Below are positions 19,701 through 29,414 of a stretch of 64,000 nucleotides of DNA, one piece after another. Each line of letters starts with the position of its first letter. Position 1 is the stretch's first letter. Source of the DNA: Dryas octopetala (Eukaryota; Streptophyta; Magnoliopsida; Rosales; Rosaceae); the NCBI GenBank assembly GCA_963921425.1, contig OY992839.1:3846501-3910500 (forward strand). Reading direction: 5' to 3'. The notes beneath the pieces are model-generated. The model saw nothing but the letters and a program-made list of their open reading frames with translations, was not told the DNA's origin and made no database searches. Made by a program: the position numbers and the translations under genes.

Positions 19701-22655
19701 TACCCCGACTGGCTTGCCAACGTGGTCATGGTAAAGAAGAACAATGGGAAGTGGAGGATGTGTGTGGACTTCACCGATCTGAACAGGGCTTGTCCCAAGG
19801 ATAGCTTTCCCTTGCCCAGAATAGATCAGCTCGTCGATGCAACAGCAGGACATCAGCTCCTCAGCTTCATGGACGCCTACTCTGGATACAACCAGATCCT
19901 GATGCACAAGTCCGACCAGGAAGGCACATCTTTCATAACGGATCGCGGCATGTACTGTTACAAGGTCATGCCCTTCGGCCTCAAAAACGCCGGAGCCACC
20001 TACCAAAGGCTGGTCAACCACATGTTCAGATCCTCCATCGGCAAATCCGTAGAGGTTTACGTAGATGACATGCTGGTCAAAAGCATCAAGGCGGACGATC
20101 ACGTCAGGGACCTCTCAGACATGTTCGGAGTCCTGAAGGAGTATCAGATGCGGCTGAACCCAGCCAAATGTGTCTTTGGGGTTCGGTCAGGAAAGTTCCT
20201 TGGCTACCTGGTCAGCCAACGGGGGATTGAGGCCAACCCGGAGAAGATCCAGGCCTTGATCAACATGAAGTCTCCAAGGACACGCAAGGAAATCCAGAGT
20301 CTGACTGGAAGAGTCGCCGCCCTGAACCGGTTCATCTCGAAGTCCACTGACCGGTGCCTCCCTTTCTTCAAAGCCTTAAGGGGAGCAGGGAAGAGCATAG
20401 AATGGACCCCCCAATGCGAGCGGGCTTTTCAAGATCTGAAAAGACACATGGGGGAACCTCCCATCTTATCCAAACCAGAAGAAGGTGAAGAACTTTTTCT
20501 CTACCTCTCTGTCTCTGACTCGGCTCTCAGCTCAGTTCTAGTGAGAGAGGTCGGCGGTGTACAACACCCCGTCTTCTATACGAGCCGAGCCCTCGCCGAT
20601 GCCGAGACCAGATATCCAAAGTTCGAGAAGATGGCTCTCGCCCTGGTCAGCTCGGCTCGGAAACTGAGACCCTACTTCCAGGCTCATTCAATCGTTGTCT
20701 TGACGGATCAGCCGCTCAGACAAATCCTGGCAAAACCCGAGACTTCGGGTCGGCTCATCAGGTGGTCAGTTGAGCTCGGCGAGTTTGACATCATCTACCG
20801 TCCCAGGACGGCCATCAAAGGTCAAGCCATGTCGGACTTCATCTGTGAGTCGACCACCTCGATGGAGGATCCGCCGCGCACCGACGCTATGCCAGCGGCG
20901 TCTGATCCGAACTCAAACGGCGATCACGGCCAGGTTGACCTCCTCACCTGGACCCTCTATGTGGACGGATCTTCCAACACCATGGGAAGTGGAGCCGGGC
21001 TTGTTCTGATCTCCCCAGAACAAGTTGTGATGGAGTATGCCCTTCGCTTCAGATTTCAAGCGTCCAACAATGAAGCAGAGTATGAGGCTCTCATCGCCGG
21101 ACTCAGACTGGCAAAGGAGCTCGGCGCAACCAAACTGAACATCTTCAGCGACTCCCAACTCATCGTCAATCAGATATTGGGAGAGTATGAGACTCGAGAA
21201 CCTAGCATGACTGCCTATCTCGAGAAGACTCGTCTGCTGCTTGGGAACTTCCATGAGTACAAAATATCCCAAATCCCGAGGGCAGAGAACTGCAGAGCCG
21301 ACGCCTTGGCACGTTTGGCTTCGGCCACAGACACCGGATCCGCTAGACACGTTCCAGTTGAAATCCTGGACAGACCTAGCACCGCCGAAAACGAGGTCAC
21401 TATCATACAGACCGAGGCCGAGCCGAACTGGATGACGCCGATCATCACCTACTTGGTCTCCGGAATCCTCCCCCCAGAGAGGGACAAGGCACGCCTCATC
21501 AAAACAAGGTCGGCTCGGTTCAGCATGATCGGTGGTCAGCTCTACAAGAGGAGTTTCTCCCTGCCTTACTTGCGGTGTGTCACTCCCCAGGAAGGTCAGG
21601 ATGTACTGAAAGAAATCCACGAGGGGATATGCGGAAACCACTCTGGAGGAAGAGCCCTCGCCTACAAGACGATCCGGCAGGGCTACTTCTGGTCGACGCT
21701 GAACAAAGACGCGGATCATCTCTCTCGCGCTTGTATCAAATGCCAGCAATTTGCCGCAGTCCCCCATCAACCTCCCCAGTTGCTGACCTCCATATCCAGT
21801 CCCTGGCCGTTCGCGCAGTGGGGACTCGATCTGATCGGCCCAATGCCGAAGGCGAAAGGGCAAGTCACCATGGCTGTGGTAGCAGTCGACTACTTCACCA
21901 AGTGGGCCGAGGCCGAACCCCTGGCCACAACCACAGCCGAACGGATGGAAACCTTCGTCTGGAAGAACATCATTTGCCGGTTCGGCATGCCGCACACCAT
22001 CATTGCGGACAATGGCAAACAGTTCGACTGCAAGAAGTTCAGGAGCTTTTGTTCACGTCTGAACATCAACTTGCGCTTCACCGCGCCTTACCATCCGCAG
22101 TCGAACGGACAGGTCGAGGCCATCAACAAGATCATCAAGAAGACCCTCAAGACTAAACTGGATAATGCTAAGGGGAATTGGCCTGAACTCTTGCCAGAGG
22201 TGCTTTGGTCTTACCGAACTTCCTATCGCAACTCGACGAAGGAAACACCCTATGCATTGGCATTCGGAACTGACGCCGTCGTCCCGGTCGAAATGGGGAC
22301 TCCTTCATTCCGGACCGGCACGTACAAACCCGAGACCAATGACACCGGTCTTCGGCTCGGCCTGGACATAATCGAGGAGAGGCGAACCAACGCCAATCTC
22401 TGCCGAGCCGCTTACCAAAAGAGGGTAGCCAAATACTACAACCAGAGGGTCAGACCCAGGAGCTTCGGATTGGGCAGCCTCGTCATGAAAAAGAATCCCC
22501 TCGCTGTCAAGGAGAGCTCATTCGATCCGAACTGGACCGGACCATACAAAATCACAGGCATAGTCAAGCCTGGCACTTACAACTTGGCCACTCTAGCTGG
22601 TAAGCCTCTCAAGCATAGCTGGAACGCTGAACACTTGAAGACTTATTACCAGTAA
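16716..22655 (+). CDS. Gag-Pol polyprotein of the Tat-type retrotransposon (1979 aa)
   Basis: One uninterrupted frame. Gag: charged N-terminal third, capsid-like region at about aa 340-440 (DPYDHLDSFRYAMEAR, GWFRTL), and an atypical zinc-knuckle-like CKYHSNHGHVTGDC near aa 586. Protease: VDGGSSVNIL near aa 729, where DGG replaces the common DTG/DSG. Reverse transcriptase: LVDATAGHQLLSFMDAYSGY and the catalytic YVDD at about aa 1115-1118. First RNase H-like region: FYTSRALADAETRYPKFEK, in the connection area. Second RNase H: WTLYVDGSSNTMGSGAG, ASNNEAEYEAL and FSDSQLIVNQI (aa about 1411-1540), with the D-E-D pattern of active enzymes. Integrase: HHCC zinc region near aa 1635-1670, core acidic residues in GLDLIGPMP, IIADNGKQF and NGQVEAINK, and a C-terminal GPYKI...LKTYYQ tail. 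No envelope-like frame. All catalytic motifs look intact. Confidence 0.95.
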   Translation: MATIFRDTSSSSGASQNDEQHQPETPEKTRGAQPPRTSKSKGPSKIRAAHKLLKESQRHLAAENALLKQNNELLAKQAELAGELARHRARLENSGGSGFQSCRTRTEQEVLSPSPSRQSTPAEPNDQTDRQDSDHVFPGFEDMPPAEQAECLNAHRLLQRKLAAFGKRVPRNSSGDRADPNTNRRLPAQSRLGANSPAGSDETRVPIGDRLGPIISQDPSPSGAHSGRRSVSDRLGSTMIMSDRRPASERITRQPVSERLGNQAECSGENAAEPTPPDVENLVRTLVQDQIRSVHDRFGHVEVSRGYTGRADHGEELPLPYTSRILDAEVSRDTKPPKMDQYDGTKDPYDHLDSFRYAMEARQASEATKCRIFPSTLKSSARGWFRTLQPNSIDSFSDLRRAFLARYRVVSERLYNLNDMSLIKQQEGESLKAYLIRFNIEYTKCDDCDDRSAKNALMQGLHAGGLRSHLMRNPPSTYDELSAEATKWARAEEWDAQVEALNPRPTSAKRKEGEVATPKPQVQSKKTRTEEPRQLLGKGPKFVQYTEYTPLNAGLETIYSNVKDQLPVAREIKGPPPDKIKEGVFCKYHSNHGHVTGDCYALRDGIETLARAGKINQFLAGGPRVPKAAPKKPTNTIEVQDAAIGSIGGGPTFVGSSNRSQKEYVRQAAQAHESLSIQAGQPSTSKRQRKDWAPVTFEPNEANEIIFPHYDLVVIVAEVAGTTIARFFVDGGSSVNILYHSAFAQMGICEDKLETDTPALVGFGGEVVQPLGHIYLPLSLGKGPIKKTCMTYFIVVKRPSAYNIILGRPALVDLDCIVHYANLLIKCPVGDDCIVIQGDQCSARSCYAASIKQKGQLPNSQELDSIADSGRWPRAETFDFTSEPSSDSRPLPAEAWEEMPISDETPDRLVRVGTQISLEQRSAIIDFLRANAEVFAWSYDDMPGISSDVITHRLNTDPGCKPVRQKRRSYDPVRYAAMAEEVTKLQNNGFIREVNYPDWLANVVMVKKNNGKWRMCVDFTDLNRACPKDSFPLPRIDQLVDATAGHQLLSFMDAYSGYNQILMHKSDQEGTSFITDRGMYCYKVMPFGLKNAGATYQRLVNHMFRSSIGKSVEVYVDDMLVKSIKADDHVRDLSDMFGVLKEYQMRLNPAKCVFGVRSGKFLGYLVSQRGIEANPEKIQALINMKSPRTRKEIQSLTGRVAALNRFISKSTDRCLPFFKALRGAGKSIEWTPQCERAFQDLKRHMGEPPILSKPEEGEELFLYLSVSDSALSSVLVREVGGVQHPVFYTSRALADAETRYPKFEKMALALVSSARKLRPYFQAHSIVVLTDQPLRQILAKPETSGRLIRWSVELGEFDIIYRPRTAIKGQAMSDFICESTTSMEDPPRTDAMPAASDPNSNGDHGQVDLLTWTLYVDGSSNTMGSGAGLVLISPEQVVMEYALRFRFQASNNEAEYEALIAGLRLAKELGATKLNIFSDSQLIVNQILGEYETREPSMTAYLEKTRLLLGNFHEYKISQIPRAENCRADALARLASATDTGSARHVPVEILDRPSTAENEVTIIQTEAEPNWMTPIITYLVSGILPPERDKARLIKTRSARFSMIGGQLYKRSFSLPYLRCVTPQEGQDVLKEIHEGICGNHSGGRALAYKTIRQGYFWSTLNKDADHLSRACIKCQQFAAVPHQPPQLLTSISSPWPFAQWGLDLIGPMPKAKGQVTMAVVAVDYFTKWAEAEPLATTTAERMETFVWKNIICRFGMPHTIIADNGKQFDCKKFRSFCSRLNINLRFTAPYHPQSNGQVEAINKIIKKTLKTKLDNAKGNWPELLPEVLWSYRTSYRNSTKETPYALAFGTDAVVPVEMGTPSFRTGTYKPETNDTGLRLGLDIIEERRTNANLCRAAYQKRVAKYYNQRVRPRSFGLGSLVMKKNPLAVKESSFDPNWTGPYKITGIVKPGTYNLATLAGKPLKHSWNAEHLKTYYQ

Positions 22656-22833
22656 AAATGTAGTTAGGATCGGGGACTGTCCGACCTAACACCCATTCCA
22701 ATCAATGAAAAGATGAACACATTTCTACTCATTTTTCTTCTTATTTTTCGAAGCAAACACTGGGGACTCTACTCCTATACACTTCCAACAAAGAGGAAAG
22801 ATCTAAGTGTTTCCTTCGAAAAAATAGTAAACA

Positions 22834-23117
22834 CATGTGCCGAGCCGAAGTGCCATTCTCGGCCCGACGCTCGGTGCATTACAGACTCATCAGGTCTATA
22901 AACTCATGTGTCGAGCTGGCGCGCCATTTCCGGCCCGATGCTCGGCATATTACAGACTCATCAGGTCTATAAACTCATGTGTCGAACTGGCGCGCCATTT
23001 CCGGCCCGATGCTCGGCATATTACAGACTCATCAGGTCTATAAACTCATGTGTCGAGCTGGCGCGCCATTTCCGGCCCGATGCTCGGCATATTACAGACT
23101 CATCAGGTCTATAAACT
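22834..23117 (+). repeat. Four-unit 71-bp tandem array inside the retrotransposon
   Basis: Units start near 22834, 22905, 22976 and 23047, each holding CATTACAGACTCATCAGG-like sequence (CATATTACAG in later units) and CTATAAACTC. The first unit is the most diverged; the other three are almost the same, implying recent expansion. The array abuts the 3' LTR directly. Tat-type elements often carry such tandem repeats between pol and the 3' LTR. Confidence 0.95.
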
Positions 23118-23119
23118 CC

Positions 23120-24179
23120 TGTTTGTGGGAAAATCCACATCGATCCGAATAGCCAATCACGGCTCGACACGTGGCTGGTCAACACCCATCTCGGAGTTGA
23201 CTTTCTATAGTCAAACTTTGACCTCCACATCATCACTGGTCAGCATTTCCTCTGCCAGCTCAGACCGAATTTCCACGCCGGGCCCACCATGTTCGGTCCG
23301 AGCCGAACCGATGATCTTTCAATGGATCGAGTGTCCATCTCACCACGGTCATTCCGGTTCGGCTCGGCTCGGCACAGGGCACGGTCTCTTTTCGAGTTCT
23401 GGCGTCGACCAGTTAGGACTCGGAAGGACCCCAGTCTACTGGATCGGCTCGGTCTTGAATCCCATGCCCGATCCGATCACACATGGACTTTATGTCTACG
23501 CATAAGAACATGTGCTTGTATCGGCTCGGCTCGGCTCTCCGCCGCCATTCCCGGGAAGATCACGCTGGGACGAACCGCCACACTTAAATGCACCTGACAC
23601 AAATCTTCTGACAGAGGGGATATCAGGCTTGCATTCATGACTACTGGAGCAGTCTGCCTGAACCTTCCAGCCTTGCATTTAATGGAGCATTCAATGCAGC
23701 ATTGAATGCTGAAGAAGCAGGCAGCTGAGCATGCAACTAGGTCTGACCAGGTACGTGGGTCTCTGGCAACCATTCATTCACATGCAGGTATCTTACTCAT
23801 TAAGGTTTCCTTTACTTATATATATCAAGTCATATGTGCAAAAACGAGGACTACGCATCTACACACAAAACACTTACACAAAATTTCCACTCTCCCAAGA
23901 ATATACCCAACTTGCTGAGAATAACCCAGAACATTTGCCTTGTTCTTCCCATTCTCCCAAGTTCTTCCTTTGTTCTTCCTCATCCACCATCAAATATCAT
24001 CACTGACTTCATCATCGGAGCTTGTTTGGCTGGTACCACACCGGTCCATCTCCCTTGACCTTGTTTCTCTTGCAGGAAGATCTCAACCAGCATCCACTTC
24101 ATCATCCAGCAAAGCACCTGATCAGCCAGATCAGCTTATCTAAGTTGTTGCATCTACCTTACGAGAATTTGCATCAACA
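23120..24179 (+). repeat. 3' LTR
   Basis: 1060 bp, offset 7547 from the 5' LTR, with no mismatch noticed on reading. It follows AAACTCC rather than a polypurine tract and is followed by the right GGAAT duplication (24180-24184). Confidence 0.95.
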
Positions 24180-25412
24180 GGAATCCATTTTATAGACACA
24201 AACGTCCCAGTGGGAGCGCATTAACAGGACTCTTTAAGGTGATTAAACTGAAGTTAGATGAAAGATGCCATTCACATTCATCTCCATCCACTGTCGTATC
24301 TGGATTTTGATTTTTCCTTTTTGGGGGTGTCAAGGTACTCGCTTCTGCAGCTCGAAACTGGAAAGCCTCATCGGATGACAGGGTGGAGAACCAGTTCAAG
24401 TAATTACCGAACAGAGTTTGAAGCATCTACACTCAATCCGAACAGAGTTGATCTACGATCCCACCACAAGTTCAAGTAACTTCTTCTTTTCCTCTCTTGA
24501 ATTTGTCTTTAATTACTGATTAGTGCATGTAACATGGACGTACTAAGAGTCGTTGAACTTTTGAGTGGGATTATCTACTAGTGTTTGCATATAGGGTCAC
24601 ACTCTTGGATATGTATAAACACTGCATAATGTTTCCATGTATTTTTGGTGTTACAAAAACTATAATCTCTCAGGTTCTTAGACAAAGCGTTAATTGATAA
24701 CACGGTTGATGTGGTTGAAGTTGAGGAATCAAGAACTGTTGTTGGCCTTTTACCCATCTTTGCAAGCACGATCATGATGAATTGTTGCGTTGCCCAATTT
24801 CACACATTCTCAGTGACACAAGGGAGCATAATAAACAGAAAAGTACACAATATCAAAATCCCAACTCAATCATTATCAGTACTCCCCCTCTCTGTCATGC
24901 TTGCTTCAATTCCCTTATTTGAGCGTTTCCGAAGAATCTTGGGAAACAATCACTCAGGAAGAAGCTACTTCTTCCAACCACTTTGGAGGATGGGATTGGG
25001 GCTAGCACTGGCATCTGTGTCCATGGCTGTAGCTGCTCTGGTTGAAGCTAAGAGGCGTGAGGCTGCTGAAAACAATGTCACATTGTCTGTGTTCTGGCTT
25101 GGGTGGCAATACCTGTTGATAGGAGTCTCTGAGTTGTTTGCTGTTGGAGGAATGCTTGAGTTCTTCTACTCAGAGGCACCCAATAGCATGAGAAGCATGT
25201 CCACTTCATTGTTATGGTGCTCAGCATCACTGGGGTACTTCCTAAGCTCAGTGTTGGTGTCCATAGCCAACTCAGTGAGTGGAAGATTTGGTAAAGAGTG
25301 GCTTGGAGGAAATGATGTAAATCATACCCGTTTGGATTTGTTTTACACACTTCTGAGCATTCTTAACTCCCTCAATTTTCTAAACTACATGTATTGGGCT
25401 GTGAGGTATTAG

Positions 25413-26840
25413 GTATTACAGAGTTGTCACTTGGTGCACAGTATTTCAAAGTGAGTTGTTGTAAGAAATTTAATACTGTATGCAACAATGTAACATCATT
25501 CAGAATACATACCAGGCTGAACTTCATATCATGAGCTTGAAACCATAGTTCAACGTAACATTCCTTCATTATTGACTTCTGGCCGGGCTAATCCTGGTCA
25601 TAAACAACATCATATATGAACATAATCTAAATCAGAAGTCAGAATAATGAAGTTTATTATATTTAATTTCCAAATTCATTCTCCTAAATCTCTCTATCAA
25701 AATGGATCTGAAGTTTATTATATTTAATTCATAAACAAAAGCTGGCACATTGTGAAAAGTTGGATTTGTAAAATGTCTAGTCAGTATATTTTTGTGTATT
25801 ATACGTGCATGTATATATATGTCTTTTTGAAAAATATGTTACATTTCTCAATTATATGAAAGAATACGCATTTTTTTAAAAAAAACAAACGTATTCAACA
25901 CAGTAATACAGTATTGTCAACTCAAAAAAAAAAAAAACACACAGTATTGTAAATTACAATTTTAAAAAATTCAAACATAAAAACAAAAAATATTTATATA
26001 ATATTATAATATGACTGAATTTTAACCGTATATTTAAGAAACATATCAAATTCAAATGACCAAAAAAAATACAAATAACAATTTGGTCTAGTGGTGGTAC
26101 CAATCTCATCGGAGGTGCTCTTAACTTCAAATTTGTCCCGCCTTTTACTTCAAATTTACAGTATTTACAGAATGAAAATCAGTAAACATATTTTATAAAA
26201 TATGTGGTCTAGTGGTGGTACCGATCTCATCGGAGGTGCTCTTAACACTGTAAATATTTTATACGAATTGATTTTCATTCTGTATATGACTAACTATGTT
26301 CAAAATGTAGTTGAGTTCAAACCCCCATTTCCCAAATATCGTTTGAAAAACAAAAAAGTAGCCAAATCTTCAAGGAGCCAACCAGAAAACTCAGCATGGC
26401 AACAAATGGACATGCACTGGTCAGAAAAGCTCTTTCAAATTCAAAGTGTCAGTCATGCAAGTAAATGGGGAGTTATTGACAGCAGGAGTCTCAGGAATCA
26501 CATGAAAGCCCAACACCAACCTGACTCTATACTCTAGTGTCTGGACATAAGTGTCTGCATGACTGCATAGCCCTATTCAACTTTCAATGCAAATTGGTTT
26601 CACCTCAAAGCTGTCTGTAGCAACAACCATATAAACGGCCCCATTTTTCATAACATTGGAAAGCTCTTAAAGCTAGTGTTTCTGTCTACTGTAACATTGG
26701 TAAGCCAAAAATATTTGCTACTCTTTATTTTTCTGCAGAAATTTGTTTACACTTTGTTTGATGGCTTCTTGATATTGTTCATGAACTGCAAAACGTTTTG
26801 ATCGCTTACAACTCTGTGATTTCAAGCGTAGGCCTCAGAG
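25413..26840 (+). other. Intergenic C-D region: AT-rich module, SINE-like pieces, NPF-D leader
   Basis: 25413-25600 is NPF 3' flank shared with D. From about 25760 an AT-rich module like those at 9266 and 9730 appears. 26083-26330 is a nested SINE-like repeat (separate entry). From about 26410 the NPF leader returns. CATATAAACGG at about 26629 is a TATA-like candidate, and a donor at ACATTG/GTAAGCC (about 26700) with acceptor CGTAG/GCC (about 26830) suggests the conserved 5' UTR intron. Confidence 0.5.
26083..26330 (+). mobile_element. SINE-like tRNA-derived repeat, duplicated and interrupted
   Basis: GGTCTAGTGGTGGTACC with ATCTCATCGGAGGTGCTC occurs at about 26084 and again at about 26206, resembling a tRNA A-box region. 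A B-box-like GAGTTCAAACCCCC lies near 26311. Between them, ACAGAATGAAAATCA (about 26168) and TGATTTTCATTCTGT (about 26268) form an inverted repeat, suggesting a small foldback nested in the SINE head. Classification is tentative. Confidence 0.45.
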
Positions 26841-29414
26841 ATGAGTATGGAAAGAGATGAAACTGTTATCTACCACCAGATAGAAAGTGATGGTGAGTAT
26901 GTTGACTGGAAAGGAAGAAAGGCTGATCCTAGAAAGCATGGTGGAATTAGAGCTGCTGCCTTTGCATGTGGTAAGTTGCAATTAATTGCAAGGATTGCAA
27001 GGATCTTAACCATTTTTATACATAACATTAGGCTGAATATGGGATTGTTAGCTAGCTATATATGCATTGTTGACCCATTTTCAGATTTTCTGATGGTTTA
27101 AGATTTTGGGGTTCAACGATTGTCTAACATGGTATCTGAGCTCTGGCTCTAAGAGGTCCTGAGTTTGAAACCTTCAACCCTCATCCCCATTCCCCAATTA
27201 GAATTTATCATATCAACTAGTTGCGTAGAGCTGCATGTGTGGGAAGGTGTTACTTAGCTTGATATACGATGTTAACCTATTGTATAGTTAGAACTTAGAA
27301 CCCCCACACAATAGGCATTTGAGATCTGCATATTCAAGGCTTTATCTCACCCCCATCCAGGTTCTATCAGCATATCTTATATTTATACATTCTTTTTTAA
27401 TTAGTTCATATTTTACAAACTACATCAGGGATCCAGCAAAGATTTGATTTGCAATTATATGATTAATGTTGAATGATGAGATAATTTGGTCATAATTTCT
27501 TATTGTGTGCAGTTGTTGAGGTACTGTCCAACATGGTTTTCATATCCAATGCCAGTAACTTTGTCACATACTTCAGGATGTCGATGCATTACCCAGCTGC
27601 TACATCAGCAAACATGGTCACCAATTTCATGGGAACTGCTTTCTTGCTCACCATCCTGGGAGGCTTTATTAGTGACTCACTTTTCACAAGATACAAAACC
27701 TTCATCATCTTCAGTACAGTTGAGTTGCTGGTATGCTCTTCTTTCAACTATGTCATCATATTCATTTTGGTTTTGAGGAACTGATGCTACCTCAATCTCT
27801 GTGTGTAACATGAAATAGAATAAACATTTTAATACCAATTATAGGGACTAATCTTGCTGGCAATCCAAGCACAATACCTCAAATTCCGACCAGCTATGAA
27901 TGCAAAGCCTTCTCACTCTCAAGCAGCCATTCTATACACTGGCCTTTTTGCCATTGCCACTGGTATAGGTGTACAAAAAGCATCCTTACCTGCACATGGT
28001 GCTGATCAGCTTGATCACAGCAACCAGAGACTCATCTCTGCCTTCTTCAATTGGTTCTTCTTTTCTCTGTGCCTTGGATCCCTCATGAGCTCAACTGTTA
28101 TGATTTGGGTGGAAGAGAACAAAGGCTGGAATTGGAGCTTCACAATAACAGTTATAGCCTTGAGTTTGGCACTTTTCATTTTCATCATTGGGAATCCATT
28201 GTATAGACACAAATGTCCCAGTGGAAGTGCATTAACAAAAATCTTTAAGGTAATTAAACTGAAGTTAGACAAAAGATGCCATTAGCATTCATCTCCATCC
28301 ACTGTTGTATTTGGATTTTAATTTTTCTTCTTTGGGGTTGTCAAAAGGTAATTGCTTCTGCAGCTCGAAACTGGAGAGCCTCATCCGACGACAGAGTGGA
28401 GAACCAGTCTGCAGCATATGCTGTCAATCCGAGCAGAGTTGATAAACGATCCCACCACAAGTTTAAGTAACTTCTTCTTTCCCAATCTTAAATTTGTCTT
28501 TAATTAGTGATTGGTGCATGTAGCATGGACATACTATGAGTGTTTGAACTTAGAGTGGGATTATTACTAGTGTTTGTATATAGGGTCACACTCTTGGACA
28601 TGTATAACCACTGCCTCTGCAAACTGCATAATGTGTTCATTTACTTTTTGTCTAACATAAACTAAAATTTATCAGGTTCCTAGACAAAGCATTAAGTGAT
28701 AACACAGTTGATGCGGCTGAAGTTGAGGAAACAAGAACTTTTCTTGGCCTTCTTCCCATCTTTGCAAGCACAATCATGATGAGTTGTTGCATTGCCCAAA
28801 TGCAGACATTCTCAGTGGAACAAGGGAGCATAATGAACAGAAAAGTACACAATTTCGAAATCCCAACTCAATCATTATCAGTACTCCCCCTCTCCATCAT
28901 GCTTGCTTCGACTCCATTATTTGAGCGTTTTCGAAGAATCTTGGGAAACAAACACTCAGAAAGAAGCTACATGTTCCAACCACTTTGGAGGATGGGAGTG
29001 GGGCTAGCACTGGCATCTGGGTCCATGGCTGTGGCTGCTCTGGTTGAAGCTAAGAGACGTGGGGCTGCTGAAAACAATGTCACATTGTCTGTGTTCTGGC
29101 TTGTGTGGCAATACCTGTTGATAGGAGTCTCTGAGTTATTTACTCTTGGAGGAATGTTTGAATTCTTCTACTCAGAGGCACCCAATAGCTTGAGAGGCGT
29201 GTCTACTTCATTGTCTTGGTGCTCAGCATCAATGGGGTGCTTCCTAAGCTCAGTGCTGGTGTCCATAGCCAACTCAGTGAGTGGGAGATTTGGCAAAGAG
29301 TGGCTTGGAGGAAATGATCTTAATCATACCCGTTTGGATTTGTTTTACACACTTCTGAGCGTTCTTAACTCCCTCAATTTTCTCAACTACATGTATTGGG
29401 CTAAGAGGTATTAG
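26841..29414 (+). CDS. NPF transporter copy D (NPF4-like)
   Basis: Exons: 26841-26970, 27513-27730, 27845-28249, 28348-28466, 28676-29414; all phases fit, 536 aa, no lesion seen. Same architecture as B. Motifs: MSMERDETVIYHQIESDGEY, VDWKGRKADPRKHGGIRAAA, VVEVLSNMVFISNASNFVTY in helix 1 (Glu kept, the later Glu-Arg of ExxER absent), MHYPAATSANMVTNFMG, GGFISDSLFTRYKT, PAHGADQLDHSNQR, a central loop with VENQSAAYAVNPSRVDKR, TFSVEQGSIMNRKVHN, SEAPNSLRGVSTSLSWCSAS and WLGGNDLNHTRLDLFY. It is the most downstream copy and, by reading, closest to C in exon 5. NPF4 members in Arabidopsis include ABA and gibberellin importers; the substrate here is not evident. Confidence 0.9.
27046..27300 (+). mobile_element. 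TRIM-like element in intron 1 of NPF-D, right end decayed
   Basis: First terminal repeat from about 27046 ending TTGTCTAACA, followed at once by TGGTATCTGAGC, the best match of the three copies to the initiator-Met primer site. The second repeat (GTGTTACTTAGCTTGATATACG, about 27248) is truncated. Same intron position as in B and C. Confidence 0.5.

Larger units (their letters stand above)
15573..24179 (+). mobile_element. Full-length Ty3/Gypsy LTR retrotransposon, Tat-type (8607 bp)
   Basis: Structure in order: 5' LTR (15573-16632), primer site (about 16636), one gag-pol frame (16716-22655), a 71-bp tandem array (22834-23117), 3' LTR (23120-24179). Both LTRs begin TGTTTGTGGG, end GCATCAACA, are 1060 bp long and show no difference that I noticed; the element is bounded by GGAAT duplications. 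The domain order protease-RT-RNase H-integrase is Ty3/Gypsy. A second, archaeal-type RNase H before integrase places it in the Tat branch. The element is more GC-rich than its surroundings, with frequent GGCTCGGCTCGG runs. It appears autonomous and very recently inserted. One oddity is the lack of a polypurine tract next to the 3' LTR. Confidence 0.95.
14129..25412 (+). pseudogene. NPF transporter copy C, disrupted by an LTR retrotransposon
   Basis: Exon 1 14129-14258, exon 2 14903-15120, exon 3 15223-15572 continuing at 24185-24238 after the insertion, exon 4 from 24335, exon 5 24674-25412. Three independent lesions are visible. (1) A single base is missing near 15392, where the intact copies read CAGCTTGATCACAGC and this one CAGCTTGTCACAGC, shifting the frame. 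(2) An 8.6 kb Ty3/Gypsy element sits in exon 3 between 5-bp GGAAT duplications. (3) Exon 4 meets TAA after VENQFK, where a short local duplication has brought in an intron-like GTTCAAGTAA. Exon 5 is still fully open (about 246 codons) and very similar to B and D, so decay is recent or exon 5 has been corrected by gene conversion. A working transporter cannot be made. Confidence 0.95.

Noticed and set aside
20913..21995. 360-aa minus-strand open frame within the retrotransposon
   Set aside because: It lies opposite the RNase H/integrase coding region and follows its codon pattern. An antisense shadow.
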